Assembly: GCF_006384975.1 (NCBI RefSeq)
Contig: NZ_CP021645.1
Location: 2,942,001 to 3,006,000, forward strand
Length of the DNA stretch: 64,000 bases
Direction of reading: 5' to 3'
Source: Pseudomonas oryzihabitans
GTDB taxonomy: Bacteria > Pseudomonadota > Gammaproteobacteria > Pseudomonadales > Pseudomonadaceae
Position 1 is the stretch's first letter, and the number at the start of each line of letters is the position of its first letter. Below, one piece after another: positions 19,148 through 27,493 of the stretch. The notes below the pieces were generated by a model, which was not told the origin of the DNA, made no database searches, and was given only the letters and a program-made list of their open reading frames with translations. A program made the position numbers and the translations under genes.

Positions 19148-19369
19148 ATGTCCGAAAAACCCCGCCCCGCCCTCGAAGGTGTCACCCTCGAAGCCCTGCT
19201 CACCCGCCTGGTGGAACATCACGGCTGGGAAGAACTCGGCCGGCGCATCCCGCTGCGCTGCTTCACCCACGATCCCAGTATCAAATCCAGCCTGACCTTC
19301 TTGCGCCGCACCCCCTGGGCGCGGGAAAAGGTCGAGCAGCTGTATCGACGATTGCCCAAGCGCGACTGA
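19148..19369 (+). CDS. VF530-family (DUF2132) small DNA-binding-like protein
   Basis: A 73-residue, charged protein whose sequence matches the VF530/DUF2132 family: [40 protein letters not shown] and [15 protein letters not shown] structure of a family member has suggested a DNA-binding fold, but the cellular role is unknown. It is monocistronic, divergent from pcaI with a 205-base shared upstream region holding the PcaR boxes, which are far nearer to pcaI's side functionally. Confidence 0.85.
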   Translation: MSEKPRPALEGVTLEALLTRLVEHHGWEELGRRIPLRCFTHDPSIKSSLTFLRRTPWAREKVEQLYRRLPKRD

Positions 19370-19784
19370 CGTTCGGGCCAGCTCGCCCGGCAAGAACCGC
19401 TCGTTAATCGCAGACAGTAATGAGACCTGCGGAGGGTGGATGACAACGTAGCCTCATCTACGGAAGCCCAGCTCCAAGGACGAGATCATTGCGCGGCTAT
19501 ATGCTCCGTGACGGCCATAGCGGTCCGTTGATGCGACTGCTCCGACGGACAGCGTCGCGACCAGCAACCGCATCTTTCACCGATACTCGCTCGGATGACT
19601 ACCTTTTCCTCCCCAGGAAAAGAGGCGTGAAGCAAGGCGCCCCGCAACGAATGTCCCAATGAAAAAAGCCTCGTCGTTTTTCACCCCGCGGCTATAGCGA
19701 TGAGGCATTAGCTCCTGCACTTACGTCGGAGCCTGTAGCAGCAACTGTCTGCTCGCATTATCTCGATCATGGCAGTCTGCCGAT
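19370..19784. other. Intergenic stretch without a recognisable gene
   Basis: Nothing protein-coding is convincing between the VF530 gene and the repeat cluster. The only structure seen is a perfect 8-bp hairpin CTTTTCCT-CCCC-AGGAAAAG at 19603-19622. It has no T-run, so terminator function is doubtful. Confidence 0.5.
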
Positions 19785-19899
19785 GCGGCCGCTCCTACAG
19801 GTCCCTGTCTTTCCGTAGGAGCGGCCCATGGCCGCGATCAGGAGCACGAGCAGGAGCAGCCCGTAGCGTGGAAAACCGCGCAGCATTTTCCACTGCCAG
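19785..19899. repeat. Composite repeat, left flank of the secretion island
   Basis: A REP hairpin (half arm GCGGCCGCTCCTAC at 19785-19798, full arm GTAGGAGCGGCCCATGG... at 19815-19838) followed by CGTAGCGTGGAAAACCGCGC...TTTTCCACTGCCAG at 19862-19899. The same two parts in the same orientation and order recur at 29474-29568 on the other side of the TpsA/TpsB/two-component genes. Confidence 0.88.
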
Positions 19900-19951
19900 C
19901 TCTATCCAGCCTTACCCCGACTGAACAGGGGTATGGGGGGGACGCTGGCTC

Positions 19952-21604
19952 TCAAAAGAACCGCACCACCTGCGCCCATACCCTTGGCGAGCGATCGACG
20001 TCACTGGTAGGTTCGGCGTTGCCCAGCTTCCAGGCCGCTACGGCGTTTACGCGCCAGCCGTAGGCGTTCCAGGTCGCTCCTACCCCAGCGCCGGACAGGC
20101 TGCGGTGGTTGTCCTCGGTGGTCCAGGGATCACGGTTCAGCCGTACCTCGCCATGGTCAACGAAGGTGGACAATTGCCAGGCCTGGGTCAGGGCATAGCG
20201 CAGTTCCACATTGGCCAGCCAACCCTCGTCGCCCGAGGCTTCGCCCTGGGGATAGGCGCGCACGCCATAGGCGCCGCCCAGGTAAAACTTCTCCGAGCTG
20301 TCCAGGTTGCGGTCGGCCCACTGGGCCTGCAGCTGGGTGTAGAGGCTGAAGCGCTCGGTCAGCCGCTGCAGGCGTACCAGGCTGGGGCTGATTTTGTTGA
20401 ACTGGCCGCGTGTGCCAGCAGTGGTCTGGTCCTGCAGGCGCTGGTCGGCGCCGGAAATGTCCAGGTCGCCATGGCTCCAGGCCAGGGCGAAGCTGTTCAC
20501 CCCGCCACCCAGCAGGCTGTCCTGGCTGCTGCCGTTGAGCGAGAGGGTGGTGACCCGCGAGTGCTTGTCGCTGCGCTCGCTGAAGGCGTCGATGTCGTCG
20601 CGCAGGCGCTTGGCGTCGAATTGCAGCTGGGTATCCAGGGTCAGGCCGCGCTGGCGGATCAACGGCTGTACGGCGAAGACGCTGGCTACCTGGGCACGGC
20701 CATGGGCGTCCAAATCGGCGAAATCCTTGGCCAGACGGTAATCCATATCGGAATAGGCCACGCCGAGCTGGGTCGACCAGGGCGTGACCGGCAACTGGTA
20801 GGCGATACGCCCGTAGCGCTGGTCTTCATCGCTGACCGTGGCCCTCAGGCTGAGACGATCACCCAGGGCCAGGGGGTTGTTCACATTGAGGGTGCCGCCC
20901 AGGCGGTATTCACCGATGAAGCGGTTGCCGTAGTTGTCGGCATCCACCGAGCCGGACAACAACGTCGCGGGGCCCATGTCCACCACCAGGTCCGAGGTGC
21001 CGGTGGTGGCGCCGGGCTGCAGGGTCGCCTTGGCCTCGCGCCCGGGCACCTCTTGCAAGAGCAGCAGGCTGCGAGTCAGCGAATCCGCCTTGATCGGTTC
21101 GCCCGGTACCAGCTGCGCCAGCGGCGCCAGGGCGAAGCCATGCAGGTCCACGGCGTGTTCGGCGCGCACTGCACCATAGCGCCCTTCGAGGATGGCGACG
21201 CGTACCTGCCCGTTATCGATGCTCTGGGCCGGCAGATAGGCACGGGCCAGGGGATAGCCATGGGCCTGATACAGCTCGGTGATGCGCTGGAGACCCGCTT
21301 GCAACTGGGCCAGGGTCAGGCTGCGCCCGCGCAGATCCTTGAGCAACTGCTGCAGCTCCTGGTCGGGGATGGCGCTATTGCCCTCCAGGATGAAGCCCTT
21401 GACCACCAGCGTGGGGCCGCCTGACGCAGCCTGGGTGGCCGGCGCACTGGGCAGGTTCAGCTCCAGGGTCTGGCGCTCGGGCAGGGCCAGGGGCTGTTGG
21501 TCCAGGCTCTGCAGAGATTGACCGGCATCCGGTGCGGTAGCAGCGTGTACCGCGTAGGGCAAGGCGGCGAGGACGCAACCGAGCAGGGGGTGGATCAAAC
21601 GCAT
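19952..21604 (-). CDS. ShlB/FhaC/HecB-family two-partner secretion transporter (TpsB)
   Basis: Outer-membrane Omp85-superfamily barrel that exports the adjacent TpsA adhesin. 550 residues: signal peptide 1-21 (LGCVLAALPYAVHA), POTRA domains at about 65-220 (VVKGFILEGNSAIPDQELQQ, LEGRYGAVR), then a 16-strand barrel with the conserved YLGGAYGVRAYPQGEASGDEGW motif and a C-terminal phenylalanine (AQVVRFF) for Bam recognition. It begins 2 bases after the tpsA stop, so both come from one transcript. One-to-one pairing with the upstream TpsA is the normal arrangement. Confidence 0.93.
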   Translation of the reverse strand: MRLIHPLLGCVLAALPYAVHAATAPDAGQSLQSLDQQPLALPERQTLELNLPSAPATQAASGGPTLVVKGFILEGNSAIPDQELQQLLKDLRGRSLTLAQLQAGLQRITELYQAHGYPLARAYLPAQSIDNGQVRVAILEGRYGAVRAEHAVDLHGFALAPLAQLVPGEPIKADSLTRSLLLLQEVPGREAKATLQPGATTGTSDLVVDMGPATLLSGSVDADNYGNRFIGEYRLGGTLNVNNPLALGDRLSLRATVSDEDQRYGRIAYQLPVTPWSTQLGVAYSDMDYRLAKDFADLDAHGRAQVASVFAVQPLIRQRGLTLDTQLQFDAKRLRDDIDAFSERSDKHSRVTTLSLNGSSQDSLLGGGVNSFALAWSHGDLDISGADQRLQDQTTAGTRGQFNKISPSLVRLQRLTERFSLYTQLQAQWADRNLDSSEKFYLGGAYGVRAYPQGEASGDEGWLANVELRYALTQAWQLSTFVDHGEVRLNRDPWTTEDNHRSLSGAGVGATWNAYGWRVNAVAAWKLGNAEPTSDVDRSPRVWAQVVRFF

Positions 21605-21606
21605 CT

Positions 21607-24600
21607 TCAGATTCCTTCCGGCAAGCGAATGCCACGGTTGACGACTTTCAGGTTGGGCAAACCGCTCAGGCTGGCGCCATTCAACTCCTCGAAGGCGGTC
21701 AGGCGTAGCGTGGTATCACCGACGGGTTGGGCGGTACCGGTCTGGCCGTCCTGCACCGGAGCGGTACTGGACACCTGGGCGGCTATTACGGGCGGAACCA
21801 CAGACGGCGTGCTTACAGGCTGCGTACTGGGGTTGTCAGGTACCGGTTGTGGCACGGTCACGCCTTGCACCGTTAGGGTTCCTGGGTTGTAGCTGATCAG
21901 GTAGTTGCCCAAACCGAGGCCGTTCGCCGCACTGGGCACAATGAGGTAGCTGCCGGGTGCCGCCGTAGCGTTGGCACCGGGGCTAGCGAGAACCACGTTA
22001 GCTACGGAGTCGCCCGTAAAGAGTCCCGTGACGTTGTAGCCACTGAGCTGGGCGAGCTGCCCGGCTGCCTTGCTGGCATCCAGAGCGGTAATCACCAGCG
22101 GTGCCGGTGTGATATCGGCGATGGTGGTGCCATTGGTGGCCAACTGATAGTTACCGGCATCGGTGCCACCGAGGCTGCCGCTGACGTTGACGGTTTTGCC
22201 GTTGCCCACGTTCTTGTCGGTGAAGCTACCGCTGGTGGTGAAGCTCACGGTATCACCCTGGATCGCGCCGCTCAGGGCGCCGACGGTGATGGCGCTGGTA
22301 GTGCCGTCGTAGGTTTTGTCCTGGGCCGTGATGCTGCCGGTGAGGGTCTTGGGCGTGATGGTGGCCGTGGTGGTGGCGTTGGTACTGCCCAACACATAGT
22401 TGCTGGCGCCGCTGCCGTTAAGGCTGCCGCTGACGTTGACTTGCTTGCCCGTGCCGGCGTTCTTGTCGGTGAAGGCACCAGTGCTGGCGAGACTCACGTC
22501 ATCACCTTGGATCGCGCCACTCAGGCTGCCCGAAACTGTGGCAGCGGTGGTCCCATCGTAGGTCTTGTCCTGGGCGGCGATAGTGCCGGTAATGGACTTG
22601 GCGGCGATGTTGGCCGTGGTGGTGGCGTTGGTGCTGCTCAACACATAGTTGCTGGCGCCGCTGCCACTGAGCACGCCGCTGACGTTGACTTGCTTGCCCG
22701 TGCCCGCGTTCTTGTCGGTGAAGCTACCGCTGGTGGTGAGGCTCACGGCATCCCCCTGGATCGCGCCGCTCAGGGCGCCGACAGTAATGGCGCTGGTAGT
22801 GCCGTCGTAGGTCTTGTCCTGGGCGGTGATGCTACCGGTGATGGTCTTGGGCGTGATGGTCAGGCTGGCGGCCTGGATAGTGATGTCGTAGCCCTGCGAG
22901 GTGGAATACAGCTGGTTGTTCAGCGTCAGGTTGCCGGCCTGGGTGCTATAGGTGCCAGCATTAGCCGAGTTGCTGCTATAGCTCAGGCTACCGAGTAGGG
23001 TCGCGCCGGGGACCGAGGTGGTATAGGAGCTACCACTGCTGGCGCTACCGTCGTAGACCTTATCGGCAACGGTGGCAGTGACGGTCAGCGGGGTGAGGAG
23101 GCTACGCAGCAGGGGGCCGCTGTTGCCTTCGTATATGCGCCAGACCGCATTCGAGCCGCCTGTGCTAGCGATATCCCACCCTGCGTACGTCGAAGCCTGG
23201 GTTAATTCGGACCGGGATTTCCCATTGCCGAAGCCGTTGCTGCTGCCATTGATGGCGTTGCCACTGGCATCGGTGGTGGCATAGAAGCTACTGCTAAGGG
23301 TTCCATGGTCGTTGTATCCGAGCAGCCCGCCGACATTTGAGGTGCCCGATACACTACCGGTGGCATAGGCGTTGCTCAGAGTACCGACGTTCAATCCGAG
23401 CAGGCCACCGACGTATTGGCTGCCAGAGACGCTGCCGGTGGCATAGACGTTGCTCAGGGTGCCGGAGCTGTATCCGACCAGCCCACCGGAATAGCTGCCC
23501 GATACACTGTCGGTGGCATAGGCGTTGCTCAGGGTTCCACGGTCGTTGTATCCAACCAGCCCGCCGACGTAATAGTTGCCCGATACACTGCCGGTGGCAT
23601 AAGCGTTGCTCAGGGTTCCACGGTCGTTGTATCCAACCAGCCCGCCGACAACTTGGTCGCCCGAGACGCTGACACCGACCAGCCCAATATCGCGGATCAC
23701 GGCGCCAGCGCCAGTAATGCCGAATAAACCGACATAATTGTTGGAGCGATTGATGACTAAATCACTCAGGGTGTGGCCTAGTCCATTAAAGGTGCCGATG
23801 AATAGGGTACTGTTGCTACCCAGCGGATTCCAGCCCGCGCCGTTGTTGGCGCTGGAACTGGCCAGGGCGGTATAGCCAGGGCTGTTCTGGTCGAGGTTGT
23901 TGCTCAGGCTGAAATAGTAACCACCACTCAGCACTTGGCTGATATTGGCCAACTGCTGCCAAGAGGTGATGCTGTAGGCGCTGCCTACCGTACCAGCACC
24001 ACCGGCGAATAGCGTGTTCCAGACGATATCCACCGGGCGGGTAACGCCGGTGAGGTAGGGCAGGCCTCCTGAGCCGTAGCCGGCCACACTGGTATTGATA
24101 CCGGGGAATGACCAGATGCTCGTATCCCAGCCGGTAAAGGTGGTCTGCGCACTCAACTCGGTCCAGGTTTTAGCTACACCGTTGACATTCCCGTCGAACC
24201 TAACACCCGTAGTTGCGCCGCTGTCGTTGATAGCGTTTCCAACTGCATCGGTGGTGGCGTAGAAACTGTTGTTTATCGTCCCGTTGTTGTAGTTGCGCCC
24301 GACGAGTCCGCCGAGCACATAAGCACCCGAAGTGACGCTGCCGGTGGCATAGGTGTAAGTGATGCTTCCGCCGTTGATAGCTCCCACCAGCCCACCTACA
24401 AAGCTGCCGCCAGAGGCATTTCCGGTTGCATAGGCGTTGCTAATGGTTCCACGGTCGCTGTATCCGACCAACCCACCTAAGTTGCCGTTAGTGGATCCCA
24501 CTGCGCCTGTTGCATAGACGTTGCTGATGGTTCCACGGTCGTTGTATCCGACCAACCCGCCGAGAGTGCCGTTACCCGAAACACCGCCTGTGGCATAGGC

Positions 24601-26595
24601 GTTGGTGATGGTTCCAAGTTCGTTAGTTCCGACCAGCCCGCCACCCTCACTGTCACTCCCAACAGTGCCTGTGGCATAGGCATTGGTAATGGTCCCACCT
24701 TGGTTGTATCCAACCAGCCCGCCGCCTTTGGCGTTGACGCCCCCAACGTTGCTGGTGGAATAGGCGTTACTTATGGTTCCTTGATTTTGTCCGACCAACC
24801 CGCCTGTGTTGTTTGGACGCACAAGGCCCGACATATCAAGGGTGGCATACACGTTGCTAACGATTCCCGCATTGAATCCGGCTAGCCCACCGATGTTACC
24901 GTTATAGGCACCCGAAATACTGCCACCGACTAGACCGATATCGCGGATTACACTGCCGTTGGCTGCTAAACCGAACAAACCGATGTAGTTCGTATTGCTG
25001 ACGTTTATGCTCAGATTGCCAAGGGTATGGCCAAGCCCGGCGAATTGTCCGGTGAAGTTGCTGCTGCTGTCACCCACCGGCTGCCAGTTGCCGATACTGC
25101 TCAGGTCGATATTACTGCCCACGGCATAGTTGCCGGCCAGGCTGTTATTCATGGCTTGCAGCGCATTGGCATCAGTGACCACGGTGTAACTGACCAGGCT
25201 GCCAGTCGAGCCTTTTTGGGTACCGAAGTTGTTGCCGCTGTGCAGGTTGATAGGGGCCTTGATGTAGTAGTCCGCGACACCGCCATTGGCGCTGGCTTGG
25301 CCGTACTTCAGGACAACCTTGCCGCCTGGGTCTCCGGCGGTGATAGCGGCGTTGATGTTGATGTTGCGTTCAGCATTCAGCGTAAGGGTGTTCGCGCTGT
25401 TCCAGGTGATGATGTCATTCACATGGATATCGCCATTGCCTCCAGCGGTACCCATGGTGGCGGTCTGGATCTCGAAGTTGTTGTTCTGTACTGCGGTCGA
25501 GACGGCCACGCCGGTCATGTCACCCCCGCTGGCAGCGATGGTGAAATCATTAGGGTCGATCAGCCAGGTACCGGTCTTGCCGTTCCGTGCCTGGGTGGTG
25601 ACCTTGGCACTGTCCGCCACCTTGACGTGGGCGCCCGAGGTTTCGATGAAGCCACCGTTGCCGCCTGTGGGCGCACTGGCATCCAAGGTGCCCGCGACCT
25701 GCACCGTGCCGCCGTCGAAACCGCCGAGCAATTCGATCTTGCCGCCGCGCTCGGCCAGGGTCTGGGCCTCGATCACGCCGCTGTTATTGACCACGGTCTT
25801 GAGCAGGGCATCGCTGGCGTGGGCGGTGAGCAGTACCTGGCCGCCGTTGGCGCGGATCAGCTCGCGGTTTTCCGCCAGGGCATCGGCGGTGGCTTCATCC
25901 ACCTTGACGTTGAGCAGGCCGTCGCCGGCGAAGTCCAGGGTCATGGCCTGGCCAGCGGCTAGCGCCACGCTGCCGCCATTGGCGACGATCACGCCTTGGT
26001 TGCTGACCTGGCCACCGAGCAGCGCCACGGCGCCGCCGTCATGGGCCTTGATGTTGCCTTGGTTGAGCACCGTCTTGGGCGTGGCCTGGCTCTTGAAGCG
26101 GTAGCGACCCTGTTCGAAATCGCTGTTGGAGATATCCAGGGTGGAGGCCACCAGCCCGCCGACGTTCACGCTGGCGCCCTGGCCGAAGAGGATGCCGTTG
26201 GGATTGACCAGGAACACCCGGCCATTGGCGTCCAGGTTACCGAGGATGCGCGAGGCATCCTGGCCCACCACCCGGTTCAGGGCTACGGCCTGGCTGGAGG
26301 GTTGGTGGAAAGTCACCCCATGGCCAGCGCCTATGTCGAAGCTCTGCCAATCGATGGCCAGGTTGGCACTGGACTGCTCGACGGTAAGCTGCTGGCCAGT
26401 GCTGGAGAGATGCCCACTGCCGGACACCACCGTCCCACCGCTGGGTAGATTCGCCGCCATGGCGCCTAGGGGCGCCAACAGCAGGAGACCCACCGCCCGG
26501 CCACTGCCGCGCTTGCCGCCGCTCTTGGCCAATTCACTGGTGACGACCCAGGCTTGGAGGGCATGGCTCCATAGGGTGCGGAAGATGCGATTCAT
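21607..26595 (-). CDS. Large TpsA adhesin with TPS domain, GLUG and YDG/MBG-type repeats
   Basis: A 1662-residue exoprotein of the filamentous-haemagglutinin class. Residues 1-48 form an extended (ESPR-like) signal peptide, MNRIFRTLWSHALQAWVVTS onward, ending GAMA. The TPS secretion domain follows (to about residue 320) with the hallmark NPNGI at 131-135. The middle consists of two related modules, each GLGHTL...GLFG...VIRDIGLVG and then a run of GLUG repeats (GGLVGYNDRGTISNAYATG type): eight in the first, five in the second, each ending SFYATTDA-x-GNAIN. The C-terminal third has one degenerate and three near-perfect 83-residue YDG-type repeats (AQDKTYDGTT). A Pro/Thr/Ser linker and a conserved tail (LPNLKVVNRGIRLPEGI) end it. 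No toxin domain is visible, so adhesion or biofilm matrix is more likely than contact inhibition. Confidence 0.92.
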   Translation of the reverse strand: MNRIFRTLWSHALQAWVVTSELAKSGGKRGSGRAVGLLLLAPLGAMAANLPSGGTVVSGSGHLSSTGQQLTVEQSSANLAIDWQSFDIGAGHGVTFHQPSSQAVALNRVVGQDASRILGNLDANGRVFLVNPNGILFGQGASVNVGGLVASTLDISNSDFEQGRYRFKSQATPKTVLNQGNIKAHDGGAVALLGGQVSNQGVIVANGGSVALAAGQAMTLDFAGDGLLNVKVDEATADALAENRELIRANGGQVLLTAHASDALLKTVVNNSGVIEAQTLAERGGKIELLGGFDGGTVQVAGTLDASAPTGGNGGFIETSGAHVKVADSAKVTTQARNGKTGTWLIDPNDFTIAASGGDMTGVAVSTAVQNNNFEIQTATMGTAGGNGDIHVNDIITWNSANTLTLNAERNININAAITAGDPGGKVVLKYGQASANGGVADYYIKAPINLHSGNNFGTQKGSTGSLVSYTVVTDANALQAMNNSLAGNYAVGSNIDLSSIGNWQPVGDSSSNFTGQFAGLGHTLGNLSINVSNTNYIGLFGLAANGSVIRDIGLVGGSISGAYNGNIGGLAGFNAGIVSNVYATLDMSGLVRPNNTGGLVGQNQGTISNAYSTSNVGGVNAKGGGLVGYNQGGTITNAYATGTVGSDSEGGGLVGTNELGTITNAYATGGVSGNGTLGGLVGYNDRGTISNVYATGAVGSTNGNLGGLVGYSDRGTISNAYATGNASGGSFVGGLVGAINGGSITYTYATGSVTSGAYVLGGLVGRNYNNGTINNSFYATTDAVGNAINDSGATTGVRFDGNVNGVAKTWTELSAQTTFTGWDTSIWSFPGINTSVAGYGSGGLPYLTGVTRPVDIVWNTLFAGGAGTVGSAYSITSWQQLANISQVLSGGYYFSLSNNLDQNSPGYTALASSSANNGAGWNPLGSNSTLFIGTFNGLGHTLSDLVINRSNNYVGLFGITGAGAVIRDIGLVGVSVSGDQVVGGLVGYNDRGTLSNAYATGSVSGNYYVGGLVGYNDRGTLSNAYATDSVSGSYSGGLVGYSSGTLSNVYATGSVSGSQYVGGLLGLNVGTLSNAYATGSVSGTSNVGGLLGYNDHGTLSSSFYATTDASGNAINGSSNGFGNGKSRSELTQASTYAGWDIASTGGSNAVWRIYEGNSGPLLRSLLTPLTVTATVADKVYDGSASSGSSYTTSVPGATLLGSLSYSSNSANAGTYSTQAGNLTLNNQLYSTSQGYDITIQAASLTITPKTITGSITAQDKTYDGTTSAITVGALSGAIQGDAVSLTTSGSFTDKNAGTGKQVNVSGVLSGSGASNYVLSSTNATTTANIAAKSITGTIAAQDKTYDGTTAATVSGSLSGAIQGDDVSLASTGAFTDKNAGTGKQVNVSGSLNGSGASNYVLGSTNATTTATITPKTLTGSITAQDKTYDGTTSAITVGALSGAIQGDTVSFTTSGSFTDKNVGNGKTVNVSGSLGGTDAGNYQLATNGTTIADITPAPLVITALDASKAAGQLAQLSGYNVTGLFTGDSVANVVLASPGANATAAPGSYLIVPSAANGLGLGNYLISYNPGTLTVQGVTVPQPVPDNPSTQPVSTPSVVPPVIAAQVSSTAPVQDGQTGTAQPVGDTTLRLTAFEELNGASLSGLPNLKVVNRGIRLPEGI
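22100..22850 (-). repeat. Three tandem 249-bp coding repeats (YDG-type) in tpsA
   Basis: The segment CGTAGGT(C/T)TTGTCCTGGGC recurs at about 22309, 22558 and 22807, an exact period of 249 bases (83 codons). Each copy encodes AQDKTYDGTT, a GAIQGD-x-VS block and SFTDKN-x-G-x-GK-x-VNVSG. High DNA identity makes this stretch prone to copy-number change by recombination. Confidence 0.9.
23240..25160 (-). repeat. Two diverged GLUG modules inside tpsA
   Basis: Module 1 (about 25160 down to 24230) and module 2 (about 23980 down to 23240) share the same layout: a lead-in with L-GG/AGNY...NWQPVG or GWNPLG, then GLGHTL, GLFG, VIRDIGLVG, a GLUG run, and SFYATTDA-x-GNAIN. This points to an internal duplication followed by divergence and different repeat counts. 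Confidence 0.8.
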
Positions 26596-26893
26596 GGTGG
26601 GAGTCCTTTCGGAGGCGATAGGTGGGCGTCAGGTCACAACGACAGGGCAACCGGGGAAGTTGTCGGGAGGGTCGCGGCGGGCTCTATCCGTTGGGCCGGC
26701 CCCTCTTTTCGAGGCGACTGTCATTCGGCGCGCAGTGCCTGACTAACCAGGCTCGATGAATGGCAACGCATAAGAACGCGATACCGTTCACATACTTGAT
26801 CACCTTAAGAGGCGCGCCCACCCATCGCCTATAGTCCATTTGGACCGGTTCGAAAATCTTGTGAGGCCGCTTGGCCGCGTCTAGATTGCGGGG
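26596..26893. promoter_or_regulatory. Divergent promoter region between tpsA and the response regulator
   Basis: 298 bases separate the two divergent starts. The half nearer the regulator is AT-richer than its surroundings. No operator could be identified with confidence. It is the natural target for the adjacent two-component system. Confidence 0.5.
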
Positions 26894-27493
26894 ATGGAAA
26901 AGCCAACCACCCTGCTACTCATCGACGACCATGCGCTGTTCCGCTCCGGTATCGCCCTAGTACTGGCGGTGGGCTTGCCCCTGGTCACCATCAGGGAAGC
27001 CTCTTCGCTCGAGGACGCCTTGCGTCTGAATGAAGTGGAACCGCAGTTGGTGTTGCTCGACGTTCAGCTCCAGGGCATCAGCGGGCTGGAGGGTATTACC
27101 GCCATCCGCGAGAAATGGCCGCAGGCGAAGATCGTCATGGTGTCGGCCTTCGATCTGTCGGAGGTGGTGCGCGAGGCGGTGCGCCGCGGGGCGCTGGAGT
27201 TCATCTCCAAGACCGAACAGCCCGAACGACTGCTGCAGAAGATCCGCGTCCTGCTCGATGGCGACCTTCCCGAAGGACCGGTGCTGGCGAGTGATCGACC
27301 ACGACTGACGCCACGCCAGATCGAGGTACTCGAGCTGCTGAGCCAGGGGCTGTCGAACAAGCTGATCGGTCGCCGCCTGGAGCTGTCCGAGCACACGGTG
27401 CGCGGCCATGTTCAGGCCCTGCTCGCGGCGCTACGGGTGGCGAGCCGCACCGAGGCCATCTATACCGCCCGCCGGCTGGGTCTGCTGCTTTGA
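26894..27493 (+). CDS. NarL/LuxR-family response regulator
   Basis: A 199-residue two-domain regulator. The receiver has the acidic pair in LLIDDHALFRSG, the phospho-acceptor D56 in LVLLDVQLQG, the switch Ser in MVSAFD and the conserved Lys in FISKTEQ. The C-terminal LuxR-type helix-turn-helix reads LTPRQIEVLELLSQGLSNKLIGRRLELSEHTVRGHV split over about residues 138-173. It starts divergently from tpsA, overlaps the kinase gene by 4 bases and so probably controls the secretion locus. No good ribosome-binding site is visible ahead of its ATG. Confidence 0.9.
   Translation: MEKPTTLLLIDDHALFRSGIALVLAVGLPLVTIREASSLEDALRLNEVEPQLVLLDVQLQGISGLEGITAIREKWPQAKIVMVSAFDLSEVVREAVRRGALEFISKTEQPERLLQKIRVLLDGDLPEGPVLASDRPRLTPRQIEVLELLSQGLSNKLIGRRLELSEHTVRGHVQALLAALRVASRTEAIYTARRLGLLL

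Noticed and set aside
17332..19407. 691-codon plus-strand open frame
   Set aside because: Antisense to pcaJ and pcaI, whose identity is certain.
22100..25000. Regular direct repeats, considered as a CRISPR array
   Set aside because: They are in-frame coding repeats (GLUG and 83-residue units) with no short identical repeats separated by unique spacers, and no cas genes are nearby.
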